64,000 nucleotides of DNA from JBFHIJ01 sp963678775 (GCA_963678775.2 CAXXGR010000004.1:227187-291186), one strand, 5' to 3'. Positions 26,750 to 36,372 are shown, counted from the stretch's first letter. Notes: generated by a model not told the origin, from the sequence alone. Program-made: numbers and translations.

Positions 26750-28552
26750 ATGAAAAATTATAGAAACTTTTGCATTATTGCTCACATAGATCATGGCAAA
26801 TCGACTTTAGCAGACAGGATGTTGGAAAAAACAGGCAGAATCACCGCAAGGGAAATGGTTAATGCCCAAATTCTTGACGATAACCCGCTTGAGCAAGAGC
26901 GCGGCATCACTATCAAATTGCACGCGATCCAGATGGAATACAAAGCAAGAGATGGTGAAACTTATATATTAAACTTGATTGACACTCCGGGGCACGTGGA
27001 TTTTTCTTACGAAGTTTCCCGTTCGCTCGCAGCCTGCGAAGGTGCAATACTTGTAGTAGATGCAACTCAGGGAATCGAAGCTCAAACCATCAGTAATCTA
27101 TATATGGCTATAGACCACGACCTCGAAATTATACCCGTGCTTAATAAAATAGACTTGCCTAGTGCAGCTACTACCATGGAAGATGTAAAAAGTCAGGTAA
27201 TGGATTTGCTTGGATGCAAAGAAGATGATATTATTCTTTCTTCCGCTAAAACAGGTATTGGGGTAGAAGAGATATTAGAAAACGTAGTTAGTAAAATACC
27301 GGCTCCATCGGGCGATCCTACTAAGCCATTAAAGGCTCTAATTTATGATTCTATTTTTGACCCCTACCGCGGTGTTATCGTGAATATACGTGTGTTTGAC
27401 GGCGTGCTAAGAGAAGGTGATAAGATTAGATTTATGGCTACTAAGCAGGATTACGAAGTGGAAGAAGTAGGAATCATGCACATGCAGCGCCACCGCACAA
27501 AAGAGCTCTCTGCAGGCTGTGTTGGCTATCTTAATGCTGCTATCCGTAATTTGCACGACACTAAAGTTGGTGACACAGTTACTCATTTTCAAAGACAATG
27601 CGATGCAGCTATCGAAGGTTTCAAAGTAGTAAAACCAATGGTATTTAGTGGTATTTATCCTACTGACTCAGATGACTTTGAGTCATTAAGGGAAGCCTTG
27701 GCTAAGCTGTCTTTGAATGACAGTGCACTAACTTACGAACCGGAAACCTCATCCGCACTCGGATTTGGTTTCAGATGTGGTTTCTTAGGTATGCTTCACA
27801 TGGAAATCGTACAAGAGCGTTTGGAGCGAGAATTCAACCAGTCTTTGGTAACTACTGTTCCCAACGTAAGATATAAAGTCTACAGACATCATGGCGAAAT
27901 GTTAGACATTGACAACCCTTCTCAACTTCCAAATGCGGGTGAAATCTCTGAAATCAGAGAGCCTTACATCAGAGCACAAATTATTGCTCCCAATGATTAT
28001 GTAGGCAATATTATGAAGCTCTGCATGGAAAGACGCGGCATAATAATTGATACGCAATATATCACTCCTACAAGAGTGGATTTAACTTTTGATTTGCCTT
28101 TGTCCGAAGTAGTTTTTGACTTCTACGACAAATTAAAATCATCTACCAAAGGCTATGCTTCTTTGGATTATGAACTAATAGAAGATCGTCCGGGCGACCT
28201 GATAAAATTAGATATTCTTATCAATGGCGAACCTTTGGACGCTTTATCATCTATAGTTCACAGAAATAAATCACATGAATGGGGCAAAAAACTTTGTGTC
28301 AAATTGAAAGATTTGATACCAAGGCAAATGTTTGAAGTAGCAATACAGGCTGCCATTGGAGCTAAAGTTATTTCCAGAACAAATGTAAAAGCTATGCGTA
28401 AAAATGTAACCGCAAAATGCTATGGTGGTGACATTTCAAGAAAAAGAAAACTTTTAGAGAAACAGAAAGAGGGTAAAAAACGTATGAAACAAGTAGGCTC
28501 CGTTGAAATCCCTCAAGAAGCCTTCCTCGCTGTTTTGAGAATTGATGATTAA
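26750..28552 (+). CDS. lepA: elongation factor 4 (LepA), ribosome-bound GTPase
   Basis: 600 residues from the ATG at 26750 (MKNYRNFCIIAHIDHGKST); the frame extends 35 codons upstream but family length and the G1 motif AHIDHGKST at 11-19 set the start. Other hallmarks: LEQERGITIK, DTPGHVDF, NKIDLP, and the LepA-specific C-terminus ending RMKQVGSVEIPQEAF. LepA binds ribosomes and promotes back-translocation or ribosome biogenesis. It is followed after 24 bases by signal peptidase I, the same lepA-lepB pairing as in E. coli. Confidence 0.95.
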   Translation: MKNYRNFCIIAHIDHGKSTLADRMLEKTGRITAREMVNAQILDDNPLEQERGITIKLHAIQMEYKARDGETYILNLIDTPGHVDFSYEVSRSLAACEGAILVVDATQGIEAQTISNLYMAIDHDLEIIPVLNKIDLPSAATTMEDVKSQVMDLLGCKEDDIILSSAKTGIGVEEILENVVSKIPAPSGDPTKPLKALIYDSIFDPYRGVIVNIRVFDGVLREGDKIRFMATKQDYEVEEVGIMHMQRHRTKELSAGCVGYLNAAIRNLHDTKVGDTVTHFQRQCDAAIEGFKVVKPMVFSGIYPTDSDDFESLREALAKLSLNDSALTYEPETSSALGFGFRCGFLGMLHMEIVQERLEREFNQSLVTTVPNVRYKVYRHHGEMLDIDNPSQLPNAGEISEIREPYIRAQIIAPNDYVGNIMKLCMERRGIIIDTQYITPTRVDLTFDLPLSEVVFDFYDKLKSSTKGYASLDYELIEDRPGDLIKLDILINGEPLDALSSIVHRNKSHEWGKKLCVKLKDLIPRQMFEVAIQAAIGAKVISRTNVKAMRKNVTAKCYGGDISRKRKLLEKQKEGKKRMKQVGSVEIPQEAFLAVLRIDD

Positions 28553-28576
28553 TTAATATAATACGGAATTTGTAAG

Positions 28577-29500
28577 ATGATTAAAAGTCTCTGGGATAAG
28601 TACAAAAAAAGACGCCAAGCGCGTAAAGAAAAAGAAAAGAATATGACTCCTTTGGAAACTGTAGTTTCCTGGGTGAAGACCATTGTTGGTGCGTTTATCG
28701 TAGTGCTCTTTATTAATGGCTTAGCGATTGCATCATTTGTTGTGCCGACAGGCTCTATGGAAAACACAGTTATGACAGGTGATTTTCTTTTTGTGAATAA
28801 ATTTGTATACGGTCCCTCGACTCCTCAGTATATTCCGTTTTTAGATATTGCATTGCCTTATTACAAATTCCCGGGCATCCAAAAGCCTGAGAAAGGCGAT
28901 GTGATTGTGTTCGTTTATCCGGGTGACAGAGACAGAGTAGAACCGCGCCAGTTCCAATACTTCCTGAAACGATGTGTCGGCACTGCGGGCGATACGATAG
29001 AAGTGAGACATAATATGCTTTATGTTAATGGCAAAAAAGCTGATGTGCCTGAGCATGCCAGATACAATCCGGATCTTCAGTCTATGCCCGGCGAAAGGAA
29101 CAGTTTATTCCCAAGAGGCAAAAACTTTACTCGTGCTGAGTACGGCCCTGTAGTTGTTCCTAAAGAAGGAGATATCATTTCTTTAGATCAAAGCAACTAT
29201 CTCGAATGGGAAACTTTTATCAGAAGAGAAGGCCATGACATCAAAATCAGAGGTGGCAAAATCTTTATCGACGATAAAGAAATGAATAAATACACTGTGC
29301 AAAGGAACTACTGCTTCGGCATGGGTGACAATAGAGACAATAGCTCAGATAGTAGATATTGGGGATTCATTCCAGAAGAAGATATAGTTGGCTCACCGAT
29401 TGTAGTTTATTGGTCTTGGGCTACTAACATGCCAATTTCAGGCTTGGTAGATAAAATTAAATCCATCAGATGGGATAGAATTGGCACTTTGATAGATTAA
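28577..29500 (+). CDS. lepB: signal peptidase I
   Basis: 307 residues. An N-terminal membrane span (~30-50), then the catalytic serine S60 in PTGSMENTV and the general-base lysine K131 in FLKRCVGTAGD; the GDNRDNSSDSRYWG box near 265-278 completes the S26 family signature. Cleaves signal peptides of the many secreted proteins seen here. Downstream of lepA in one operon, which ends in a strong terminator at 29545. Confidence 0.95.
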   Translation: MIKSLWDKYKKRRQARKEKEKNMTPLETVVSWVKTIVGAFIVVLFINGLAIASFVVPTGSMENTVMTGDFLFVNKFVYGPSTPQYIPFLDIALPYYKFPGIQKPEKGDVIVFVYPGDRDRVEPRQFQYFLKRCVGTAGDTIEVRHNMLYVNGKKADVPEHARYNPDLQSMPGERNSLFPRGKNFTRAEYGPVVVPKEGDIISLDQSNYLEWETFIRREGHDIKIRGGKIFIDDKEMNKYTVQRNYCFGMGDNRDNSSDSRYWGFIPEEDIVGSPIVVYWSWATNMPISGLVDKIKSIRWDRIGTLID

Positions 29501-29544
29501 TCCCGTGCACAGTTCTTTACGGGTCAATAAATAAGAAATACAAC

Positions 29545-29584
29545 AAAAGCTGCTTTGAACATAAACTCAAAGCAGCTTTTATTT
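29545..29584. terminator. bidirectional intrinsic terminator
   Basis: A perfect 13-base stem AAAGCTGCTTTGA / TCAAAGCAGCTTT with an eight-base loop, flanked by A and T runs on both sides. It serves lepB on the plus strand and the LytTR regulator on the minus strand. Confidence 0.85.
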
Positions 29585-29612
29585 TAAATACTGTATCAAT
29601 CAATCGAAGTAA

Positions 29613-30338
29613 CTACCCAATTTTTAGTGGCTCTATTTTCTTAAGTAAATTTTCTCTGAAAGTTCTACCTATTGGGAACTCCTCTCCGGCAGCTTTTAAT
29701 ACATTACCATCTATAGATTCTATTTTAAAAACAGGGACTATATATGATTTATGTATCCTCACAAAACCAATCGGCTCTAATACTTCTTCTATGTATTTCA
29801 TGCTTTCATGCACTACATAATTCTCTGAGTTTGTATAAAACACACAAAAATCATTATGAGCTACAATCATATTGATATCATGCAAATCAACTTTTAAAGT
29901 TTTACCACCTGTAGTAATAAAAATAAAATCAGAATGGAAATCTTCATAAGGATTGCTGACTATGCCTTTTTCTTTAGATATTAAGTCATAAGCCTTGTTA
30001 CAGGCAAGCATAAAACGAGAAAAAGGAAGCGGTTTCATTATGTAGTCTATGGCATTATAATCATAGCTTGTCAGTGCGTAATCTTCATAAGCAGTAACAA
30101 ATATTACATTTTGATGCTTAGGGAGTGATTTTAAAAGTTCGATACCATCCATGTGTGGCATTTGGACATCTAAAAATATAAGATCTACTTTCTCTTTCTT
30201 AAGATATGCCGCTGCCTCTAATGGATCATTAAACTTAGCAGCAAAATTTAGAAATTCAATCTTATTACAAAAATCCTCTAAGGTATCAAGAGATAGCTGC
30301 TCATCATCAATTGCAATAGTTTTCAATTTCATCCCCAA
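29613..30338 (-). CDS. LytTR-family response regulator
   Basis: 241 residues. Receiver domain with the acidic pair at 11-12, phosphoacceptor D57 (FLDVQMPHMDG) and the conserved lysine in MKPLPF; then a LytTR DNA-binding domain (~135-240) with FIFITTGGKTLKVDL and VRIHKSYIVPV. LytTR proteins bind promoters and often control exopolymers or quorum-type circuits. No histidine kinase is next to it, so its partner is elsewhere. Confidence 0.9.
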   Translation of the reverse strand: MGMKLKTIAIDDEQLSLDTLEDFCNKIEFLNFAAKFNDPLEAAAYLKKEKVDLIFLDVQMPHMDGIELLKSLPKHQNVIFVTAYEDYALTSYDYNAIDYIMKPLPFSRFMLACNKAYDLISKEKGIVSNPYEDFHSDFIFITTGGKTLKVDLHDINMIVAHNDFCVFYTNSENYVVHESMKYIEEVLEPIGFVRIHKSYIVPVFKIESIDGNVLKAAGEEFPIGRTFRENLLKKIEPLKIG

Positions 30339-30699
30339 ATTCCTTTCTTTGTATTTTAATTGTAATAATATACTGCATTTATTAAATATAAATCAAGTTG
30401 AATTTAATACAAATTTTGTTCAAATACAAAACTTATTTATTTCTGTTGCAAATATATAAAAAAATACGTTCGTTCACCCAGATATTTTTGATGTTTACAG
30501 TATTTATCCTGCACTTTGACCGAGATAAGAAGCCATATATTTAAAATTATAGTCTTCTCTTTTTATTACATAATTCAATATACTTAAAAAAAACGATTTT
30601 AAAGTTTGAGGCGTTCCTTTCAATAGGAAAGTAATTCCTTGTATAATACAAATTCTATTTATACCTTACATAATTGTTTAATTCAAGTTATAATAATCC
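30339..30699. other. divergent intergenic region
   Basis: 361 AT-rich bases between the minus-strand LytTR gene and the plus-strand receiver operon. It must contain both promoters, but I cannot place them with confidence. A small CTTTC...GAAAG hairpin occurs near 30615-30635. No gene seen. Confidence 0.4.
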
Positions 30700-31869
30700 A
30701 TGAAATTAAGTATTTTATTTGTAGATGACGACAACGACATTTTGTTGGGTTATAAAAATATGCTTTTTACTATGCGTAAGAAGTGGGATTTATATTTAGC
30801 GACTTCTGTCTCTAAAGCTTTAGAAATATTAAACCATAATAATATAGATATACTTATTTCGGATTTGAAAATGCCGGGATTAGATGGTAATGACTTACTG
30901 AATATAGTAAAAGATAAATGGCCTAATATTATACGCATCGCACTTTCAGCTCAGCAAGACTATTCTCAAATAGTCTATACTACCCAAAATGCACACCAAT
31001 TTCTCGCCAAACCATGCGACGCAACTACTCTGAAATCTAAAATACAGAGGACATACTTGTTACAAGATTACATGAGAGATCAGCGGCTAAAAGGGATAAT
31101 CTCCGGTATTGATAATTTGCCGACTCTCCCTAAGATTTATTTCGACTTGGAAAGGGCGCTCAATACCGAAAATAGTTCGATGCGTGAAATAGCTGATATT
31201 ATTTCTCATGATATAACTATTACAGCAAAAATACTACAAATGGTTAATTCTGCTTTTTTTGGTTTACCGAATACAATTTCAAACATATCGCAAGCTGTTC
31301 AGTATCTGGGTATTAACATCATAAAGTCTCTGGTTATTTACATAAAAGTCTTTTCTTTGGTTGACGAATCCCCCGAACAGAAAGGCTTTTATAATAGCAT
31401 CTGGGAGCATAGCTATAAAGTAGCAAATGCAGCCAAAGCAATAGCAATAGCAGATGGATTTGATAAAAATGAAATAGAAGAGGCGTTTCTATCCGGTTTA
31501 TTACACGATATAGGTAAAATAGTCATGACGAAGTTGGATGCTTATCCTCAAAGAATACTTGATCATGCCAAATCTAATAATATTACATTTTCAGATGCAG
31601 AGTTGGATATTTTTGAAACTTCACATGCTGAAGCCGGAGCCTATCTGTTAGGAATATGGGGTTTGCCCGATAGAATTGTAGAAAATGTAGCCTTCCATCA
31701 CTTCCCATCACTTATATCAGAGATGCGATTTGATACTCTGACAGCAGTGCATTTGGCTAACTCTATTGTAGGAAATATCGACTTTGATCATGATTATATC
31801 AATATTTTACATATACAAAATGACATTCCAAAATATCGCAAGGTAATTCAAGAATATGGCAACCAATAA
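30700..31869 (+). CDS. response regulator with HDOD output domain
   Basis: 389 residues. Receiver domain 1-125 with D55 as phosphoacceptor (LISDLKMPGLDG). HDOD domain ~130-330: LPTLPKIYFDLERAL, then ITAKILQMVNSAFFGLP and LLHDIGK in an HD-like helix bundle. HDOD proteins control signalling, motility or stress in several phyla, usually without enzymatic activity. First of three overlapping or closely spaced receiver genes: the next starts 14 bases before this stop. Confidence 0.85.
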   Translation: MKLSILFVDDDNDILLGYKNMLFTMRKKWDLYLATSVSKALEILNHNNIDILISDLKMPGLDGNDLLNIVKDKWPNIIRIALSAQQDYSQIVYTTQNAHQFLAKPCDATTLKSKIQRTYLLQDYMRDQRLKGIISGIDNLPTLPKIYFDLERALNTENSSMREIADIISHDITITAKILQMVNSAFFGLPNTISNISQAVQYLGINIIKSLVIYIKVFSLVDESPEQKGFYNSIWEHSYKVANAAKAIAIADGFDKNEIEEAFLSGLLHDIGKIVMTKLDAYPQRILDHAKSNNITFSDAELDIFETSHAEAGAYLLGIWGLPDRIVENVAFHHFPSLISEMRFDTLTAVHLANSIVGNIDFDHDYINILHIQNDIPKYRKVIQEYGNQ

Positions 31870-32950
31870 AAAAATAATGATAGTTGATGACGATCTTGAC
31901 TACCAAAATGCCATCAAACGTAATTTTCGAAAGCATTTTGATATGCTATTTGCCTCAAATGCTATGGACGCAATGAATCTACTCCGTAATGAAGGTCATG
32001 TAGCAGTTGTTATCTCTGATTTCAAAATGCCTGAAATTGATGGAATACAGCTTCTTGAAATGGTGAAAAAAGAGTATCCTGACACTGTACGAATTCTTTT
32101 TACAGGTTTTGTAGACGTTACAGTAGCAATGGACGCAGTAAATAAAGGCAATATATTTAGATTACTTTCCAAACCACTTCCTATAAAGGATTTGGCATCT
32201 GCAATCGAAGATGCTGTAGACCTTTACGAACTGATAACTTTGGAAAAAGAACTAAATAAAATCAAAACCGGTTTTGTGTCTCAGGTTTCTCACGAGTATA
32301 AAAACCCTCTGACTAAAATATCGCTGTCTGTCGAACTACTCAAAATGTCTTATGCTAAGGAGTTAGACGATAAATTTGATACTTATACCAAAGCTATTGA
32401 AGAGTCTGTAAAGGAAATGAATAATCTACTAACTGATTTGCTCACTCTGGGCAAAGTCGGGCAAAATAATAGTCATAAAAAAGCAACTAAAAGTGATTTG
32501 ATTTACCTTATATCTTATGTAATTGATGAGCTATCATACTTGGATAAAGGTAAACATAACATTCGCATTAGTGTAGATGTAAATCATTTGATTACAGAAG
32601 CAGATGCCTCACTTTTCAAGCATATATTCTACAATCTTATTGGTAATGCTATCAAGTATTCTCCCGATAGTAAAGATATATTAATAAGACTAATGAAAAC
32701 AAACGAGCACATCATCTTAGAAGTAGAAGACATGGGAATTGGCATTCCTGCTGAAAATATTAGTAAGTTATTTACGCCTTTCTATAGGTGTAACAATACA
32801 AAAAAAATAGATGGGACAGGCTTAGGCTTAGCAATCGTAAAAAACTGTACAGACCAGCTTAAGTCTGAAGTAAAAGTAAAAAAAACAGATGAGACTGGCA
32901 CTACGTTTGAAGTTAAATTCCCAATATCACTTTTTACGGAATTTGAATAG
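31856..32950 (+). CDS. inverted hybrid: receiver domain fused to histidine kinase
   Basis: 364 residues, no membrane span. Receiver 1-125 with D55 (VISDFKMPEIDG), then a HisKA domain with H146 in FVSQVSHEYKNPLT, and an ATPase domain with NAIKYS, DMGIGI and GTGLGLAI (N, G1 and G2 boxes). With the receiver ahead of the kinase, phosphorylation can tune the kinase or receive phosphate from elsewhere. Its receiver is very similar to that of the next gene, pointing to duplication. Confidence 0.88.
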   Translation: MATNKKIMIVDDDLDYQNAIKRNFRKHFDMLFASNAMDAMNLLRNEGHVAVVISDFKMPEIDGIQLLEMVKKEYPDTVRILFTGFVDVTVAMDAVNKGNIFRLLSKPLPIKDLASAIEDAVDLYELITLEKELNKIKTGFVSQVSHEYKNPLTKISLSVELLKMSYAKELDDKFDTYTKAIEESVKEMNNLLTDLLTLGKVGQNNSHKKATKSDLIYLISYVIDELSYLDKGKHNIRISVDVNHLITEADASLFKHIFYNLIGNAIKYSPDSKDILIRLMKTNEHIILEVEDMGIGIPAENISKLFTPFYRCNNTKKIDGTGLGLAIVKNCTDQLKSEVKVKKTDETGTTFEVKFPISLFTEFE

Positions 32951-32961
32951 AGGCGGTTGTT

Positions 32962-34110
32962 ATGAATAGAAGAGTATTATTCGTAGATGATGATGTAGAT
33001 ATTTTATCTGCATTTCAGAGAAATTTAAGGAAGCATTTCCTAGTGAAAACAGCGGGTAATGCACAAACTGCCATTGAAATTATTAAAGATAACCCTCCAT
33101 TTGCCTGCATTGTTTCTGATTATCGCATGCCGGGGATGGATGGCATAGAGTTTCTTACACTTGTCAAAAAGTTAACTCCTGACACTGTCAGAATCATCAT
33201 AACAGGCTTTGCTGATTTGGAAACCGCTATTGCTGCAGTAAATAAGGGCAATATTTATAGATTTATGACCAAACCTGTGCCTACCACTGATGTTATTAAT
33301 ACTCTTTATGAAGCTACCGAATTATATAGGCTTATTACTTCAGAAAAGCAGCTACTAAATCAAACTCTTAAAGGAAGTATTAGAATTCTAATAGATATGC
33401 TTTCAGCTGTTAATCCGGATGGGTTTGCCCACTCCTCCGGCATCCAAAAGCTTGCTAGGAGAATAGCAGAACGCCTTGAAATGAAGAATACGTGGGAAGT
33501 AGAGATTGCAGCACTTCTTTCGCAGATAGGGGCTGTTACTTTGCCTCCTGAAATACTGGAAAAGAAGTACTTTGGTTATAAGCTGACCAAAGAAGAAAAA
33601 AAGATATTTTACTCACAGGCAGAGTTCGGAGCTAAATTATTATCAAATATCCCAAGACTGGAAGAAGTAGCTGAAGGAATTAGAAAGCAGTTTATGGATT
33701 TTAACATTCATGGCTCCAAAGATGAAAGCGACAACACTATTGAGATTCCACTTATATCTCGGATATTAAAAGTAGTCAATGACTATACCGATCTCTCCAA
33801 ACAAGGCAAATCAAATCAAGATATTTTGCTTGAACTATTAAAAAGAGTTGGCAAATATGATTCCGAAGTATTAGCCGCATTAAAATCTGAATTAATAGGC
33901 GGAAAAGGCCGATTTATTATTCGCTCCATAGGCTTCAAAGAGCTGAGGATTGGAATGGTGTTAGCTGCTAATATCACTGATTTGAAAGAGAACAAATTAG
34001 TAAACAAAGGCCAGGAAATCACAGACGTTTTACTTATGAGACTGATTAGTACCTCTAAAGTTAGAGGCATTAAAGAGCCCATTATAGTAATTGTAGACGA
34101 AGCAGTATAA
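32962..34110 (+). CDS. response regulator with degenerate HD-GYP-like domain
   Basis: 382 residues. Receiver 1-125 with D53 (SDYRMPGMDG), close to that of the upstream kinase. Residues ~145-300 follow the HD-GYP fold (HSSGIQKLARRIAERL; EIAALLSQIGAVTLPPEIL; LTKEEKKIF), but the metal-binding HD pair is replaced by S187-Q188 and the GYP segment is absent, so cyclic-di-GMP cleavage is unlikely. It may act as a c-di-GMP or protein-binding output. Separated from the kinase by 11 bases, ending the operon. Confidence 0.8.
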   Translation: MNRRVLFVDDDVDILSAFQRNLRKHFLVKTAGNAQTAIEIIKDNPPFACIVSDYRMPGMDGIEFLTLVKKLTPDTVRIIITGFADLETAIAAVNKGNIYRFMTKPVPTTDVINTLYEATELYRLITSEKQLLNQTLKGSIRILIDMLSAVNPDGFAHSSGIQKLARRIAERLEMKNTWEVEIAALLSQIGAVTLPPEILEKKYFGYKLTKEEKKIFYSQAEFGAKLLSNIPRLEEVAEGIRKQFMDFNIHGSKDESDNTIEIPLISRILKVVNDYTDLSKQGKSNQDILLELLKRVGKYDSEVLAALKSELIGGKGRFIIRSIGFKELRIGMVLAANITDLKENKLVNKGQEITDVLLMRLISTSKVRGIKEPIIVIVDEAV

Positions 34111-34182
34111 AATACTTTGAAACAAAAGCTTAGAAATTTGGTATTATATAATATTAGGTTAATTTATTATTTGGCTCTTTTT

Positions 34183-34998
34183 ATGAAAAATGCAACATAC
34201 ATATTTTTGCTTTTGATTCTAACTCAACTTGTATTCGCAGATGAAAGTCAAACATCTGAAACAGAAAATAAGCATGACTTCCGATATGTTTCTCAGGAAG
34301 CTTTTGGATTTGGCGAAACATTAAATTATAAAGTAGGTTATAAGTTTATAACTGCCGGCTACGGATACTTTAAAATAATGCCCAAACCTGTAAAAGTTGA
34401 CGGACGAGACGCCTATGATATTCGATTTGCAGTCAAGTCTCTAAAAGAGCTTGAGTGGATTTATAAAGTGCATGACCAATACAGATCTGTGGTAGATGTA
34501 GGTGGCATTTTCCCATACAAATTTGAGCAACATATACGCGAAGGCAGCTACAAAACAGACTTTACATGCCAATTTGATCAGGTTAATCATAAAGCAATTA
34601 TCAAGGACACCACCAAGCACGATGTACCGGAATATGTGCATGATATAGTCTCTGCACTCTATTATGTCAGAACTCTTGACTTCTCCACCATCAGAAAAGA
34701 TTCTATAATTGAGCTCAAGAATTTCTACAAAGATTCTACCTATACATTAGGCGTAAAGTACCACGGCAAACAAACAGTAGAAGTTGAAGCCGGAGAATTT
34801 AGAACTGTTGTTGTAGAACCAATGGTTGTAGAAGGCGGACTCTTTAAGTCAGAAGGTAAAATATTAGTTTGGCTAAGCGATGACGACAGGAAAATTCCGG
34901 TCAAAGTGGCTACTAAAATCATTATAGGATATGTTGGTGCAGAGCTTACTTCGTACAAAGGATTGCGAGGCTCTTTAGATGCAAAAATTAAGGATTAA
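34183..34998 (+). CDS. DUF3108 periplasmic protein
   Basis: About 271 residues from the ATG at 34183, which starts a signal peptide (MKNATYIFLLLILTQ); the TTG at 34117 would put ~22 residues in front and is less likely. The mature part matches DUF3108: FGFGETLNYKVGYKFITAG, then DIRFAVKSLKELEWIYKV and a long beta-rich tail. The family sits in the periplasm and is linked to outer-membrane assembly in some species, but its role is not known. It is followed at once by the LolA-like gene. Confidence 0.8.
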   Translation: MKNATYIFLLLILTQLVFADESQTSETENKHDFRYVSQEAFGFGETLNYKVGYKFITAGYGYFKIMPKPVKVDGRDAYDIRFAVKSLKELEWIYKVHDQYRSVVDVGGIFPYKFEQHIREGSYKTDFTCQFDQVNHKAIIKDTTKHDVPEYVHDIVSALYYVRTLDFSTIRKDSIIELKNFYKDSTYTLGVKYHGKQTVEVEAGEFRTVVVEPMVVEGGLFKSEGKILVWLSDDDRKIPVKVATKIIIGYVGAELTSYKGLRGSLDAKIKD

Positions 34999-35002
34999 AA
35001 CC

Positions 35003-35590
35003 ATGAGAAAGTCGCTTATAATTATAGCATTGCTTCTTGTTTCAATATCTGCTTACAGCATGGATATGAGCACTGCTTTTGCTAAACTTAAGGCAAAGTA
35101 CACAAAAACAGATAAAATGCTTTTAGAGCTTGCTATGCCCGGAGAAACAGCACCTTTTATGAAGATATATATCGAAAAAAACAAAGGGTACAGATTAGAT
35201 TTGCCGGACAGGATAATAAGCTCAGATTATAAATCAGTTTGGAACTATGCTATAGCAGACAAAACTTGCGTAATTTCTGAATACGAAGAAGACTTTGAAT
35301 CAATGGACAAATTCTTTTTCAAAATGCTAAACAAAATGAAACCCATAAAGCTAATCAAATCTTCCGGAACTAAATATGTATCCGATTATATTTTGGAATT
35401 AGAAGATAGCGAATCTGGTGGGAAATATAAATTAGGATTTTCCGGTGATTACGAATTAAAAGAAATTGAAATCAAAGACGACATCCAAGACAATCACTTT
35501 GTAGTGACAAAAATAGATACTTCACCAAAGCCAAAATCAAGCTTTGAAATAACAACAGACGAAAAAGTAGAGATTATTGATTTGAGATGA
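35003..35590 (+). CDS. LolA-like outer-membrane lipoprotein carrier
   Basis: 195 residues from the ATG at 35003, where a signal peptide starts (MRKSLIIIALLLVSISAYS); the earlier ATG at 34979 lies inside the preceding gene. The half-barrel pattern fits LolA-type carriers: AFAKLKAKYTKTDKMLLEL, then KNKGYRLDLPDRIISSDYKSVWNY. LolA ferries lipoproteins across the periplasm, in keeping with the DUF3108 neighbour. Confidence 0.75.
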   Translation: MRKSLIIIALLLVSISAYSMDMSTAFAKLKAKYTKTDKMLLELAMPGETAPFMKIYIEKNKGYRLDLPDRIISSDYKSVWNYAIADKTCVISEYEEDFESMDKFFFKMLNKMKPIKLIKSSGTKYVSDYILELEDSESGGKYKLGFSGDYELKEIEIKDDIQDNHFVVTKIDTSPKPKSSFEITTDEKVEIIDLR

Positions 35591-36307
35591 CCTCTGCTTA
35601 TATTCCTATTGCATTCTCCAGCCTCTTCTAAAAGATAAAGCAATTTAGTAGGTAAGCTTGCTTCGCTTATCTAAAGAGCCATTTAATAAACCCACAAATA
35701 AGTCGTTTGCAAACAACCTAACAAGAAATAGCTCAATGAACAAACATGCTCACTTGCATGCTACGACAATCTTAACTTTGTGCGCCGGGCTACACTTCTA
35801 CTCATTTAACTCACTCAGTGACCTTACTCCTCGCATTAGCTTGCGACACATAATATTGAGAGATGACATACTTATTTTTGGTCCAATAATCCCAGATTTG
35901 TCATTAGATGCCGTAAAGTGCTGTAAAAGACCGTAGAATCAAGGAGTATGCTTACTTCCTTTGTAAGAAAATATTACGAAATTGCTGATTGAACAAGGGG
36001 TTTCAACCCCTTGCCATGCAATGACTTTAGAGCTTTTTCATTATTTCTAACGACTTTTTTTGGATAATCTAATTAGAAGAAATGAAAAAGTATTAGAGTT
36101 ATTGAATGCCAAAGGGATCGATACCACTTGTTATATATGCAATCATGTGGTTTTTCTTACAATAATTGAGAGTACTACTCCATTGTGCTATAGCCATTCG
36201 CACACTTTTGATAATATCTAATGGCAAGTCCGAGTTATACTAAGACTTACAGAGCCAATAAGAGCTCCTAAAGACCTTTTAGGTATAAACGCAAACAACA
36301 TCAACTT
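35591..36307. other. gene-poor region with a fold-back element
   Basis: About 720 bases without a convincing gene; a 92-codon plus-strand frame (35658-35936) has no recognisable motif. Besides the inverted repeat described separately, several hairpins cluster here: CCTAAA...TTTAGG near 36265-36290 and AAGTC...GACTT near 36225-36250. The stretch looks like worn-out mobile or repeat DNA. Confidence 0.45.
35981..36144. repeat. long imperfect inverted repeat (fold-back element)
   Basis: The left arm (~35981-36048) pairs with the right arm (~36073-36144) over roughly 70 bases at about 70 percent match by eye, with a ~25-base loop. Landmarks: CAAGGGGTTTCAACCCCTTG, itself a perfect palindrome, on the left; AAAGGGATCGATACCACTT in the equivalent place on the right; TTTTTCATT-type and GCAAT-type blocks at corresponding positions. 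Could be a decayed miniature element or a long RNA hairpin. Confidence 0.6.
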
Positions 36308-36342
36308 CATAAAAAAAGAGCCACCTTGCAATAAGGCAGCCC
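36308..36342 (-). terminator. intrinsic terminator of the first giant T9SS gene
   Basis: On the minus strand GGGCTGCCTT pairs with AAGGTGGCTC (three wobble pairs), followed by seven T. It lies ~30 bases after the stop of the gene ending at 36373. Confidence 0.7.
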
Positions 36343-36372
36343 TTTTGTGAGAATGATTATATTCTACAGAAA

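Noticed and set aside
26645..26750. Longer lepA start at 26645
   Set aside because: Adds 35 residues absent from the family; the ATG at 26750 gives the usual 600 residues and places the G1 motif correctly.
26750..28552. TypA/BipA instead of LepA
   Set aside because: The C-terminus (RMKQVGSVEIPQEAF) and the pairing with signal peptidase I are LepA hallmarks.
35658..35936. 92-codon plus-strand reading frame in the gene-poor region
   Set aside because: No domain, signal peptide or codon pattern like the neighbours; the area is rich in hairpins and looks non-coding.
36001..36020. Perfect palindrome as a possible CRISPR repeat or phage attachment site
   Set aside because: Only one perfect copy, paired with a degenerate partner in inverted orientation; it is part of a fold-back element.
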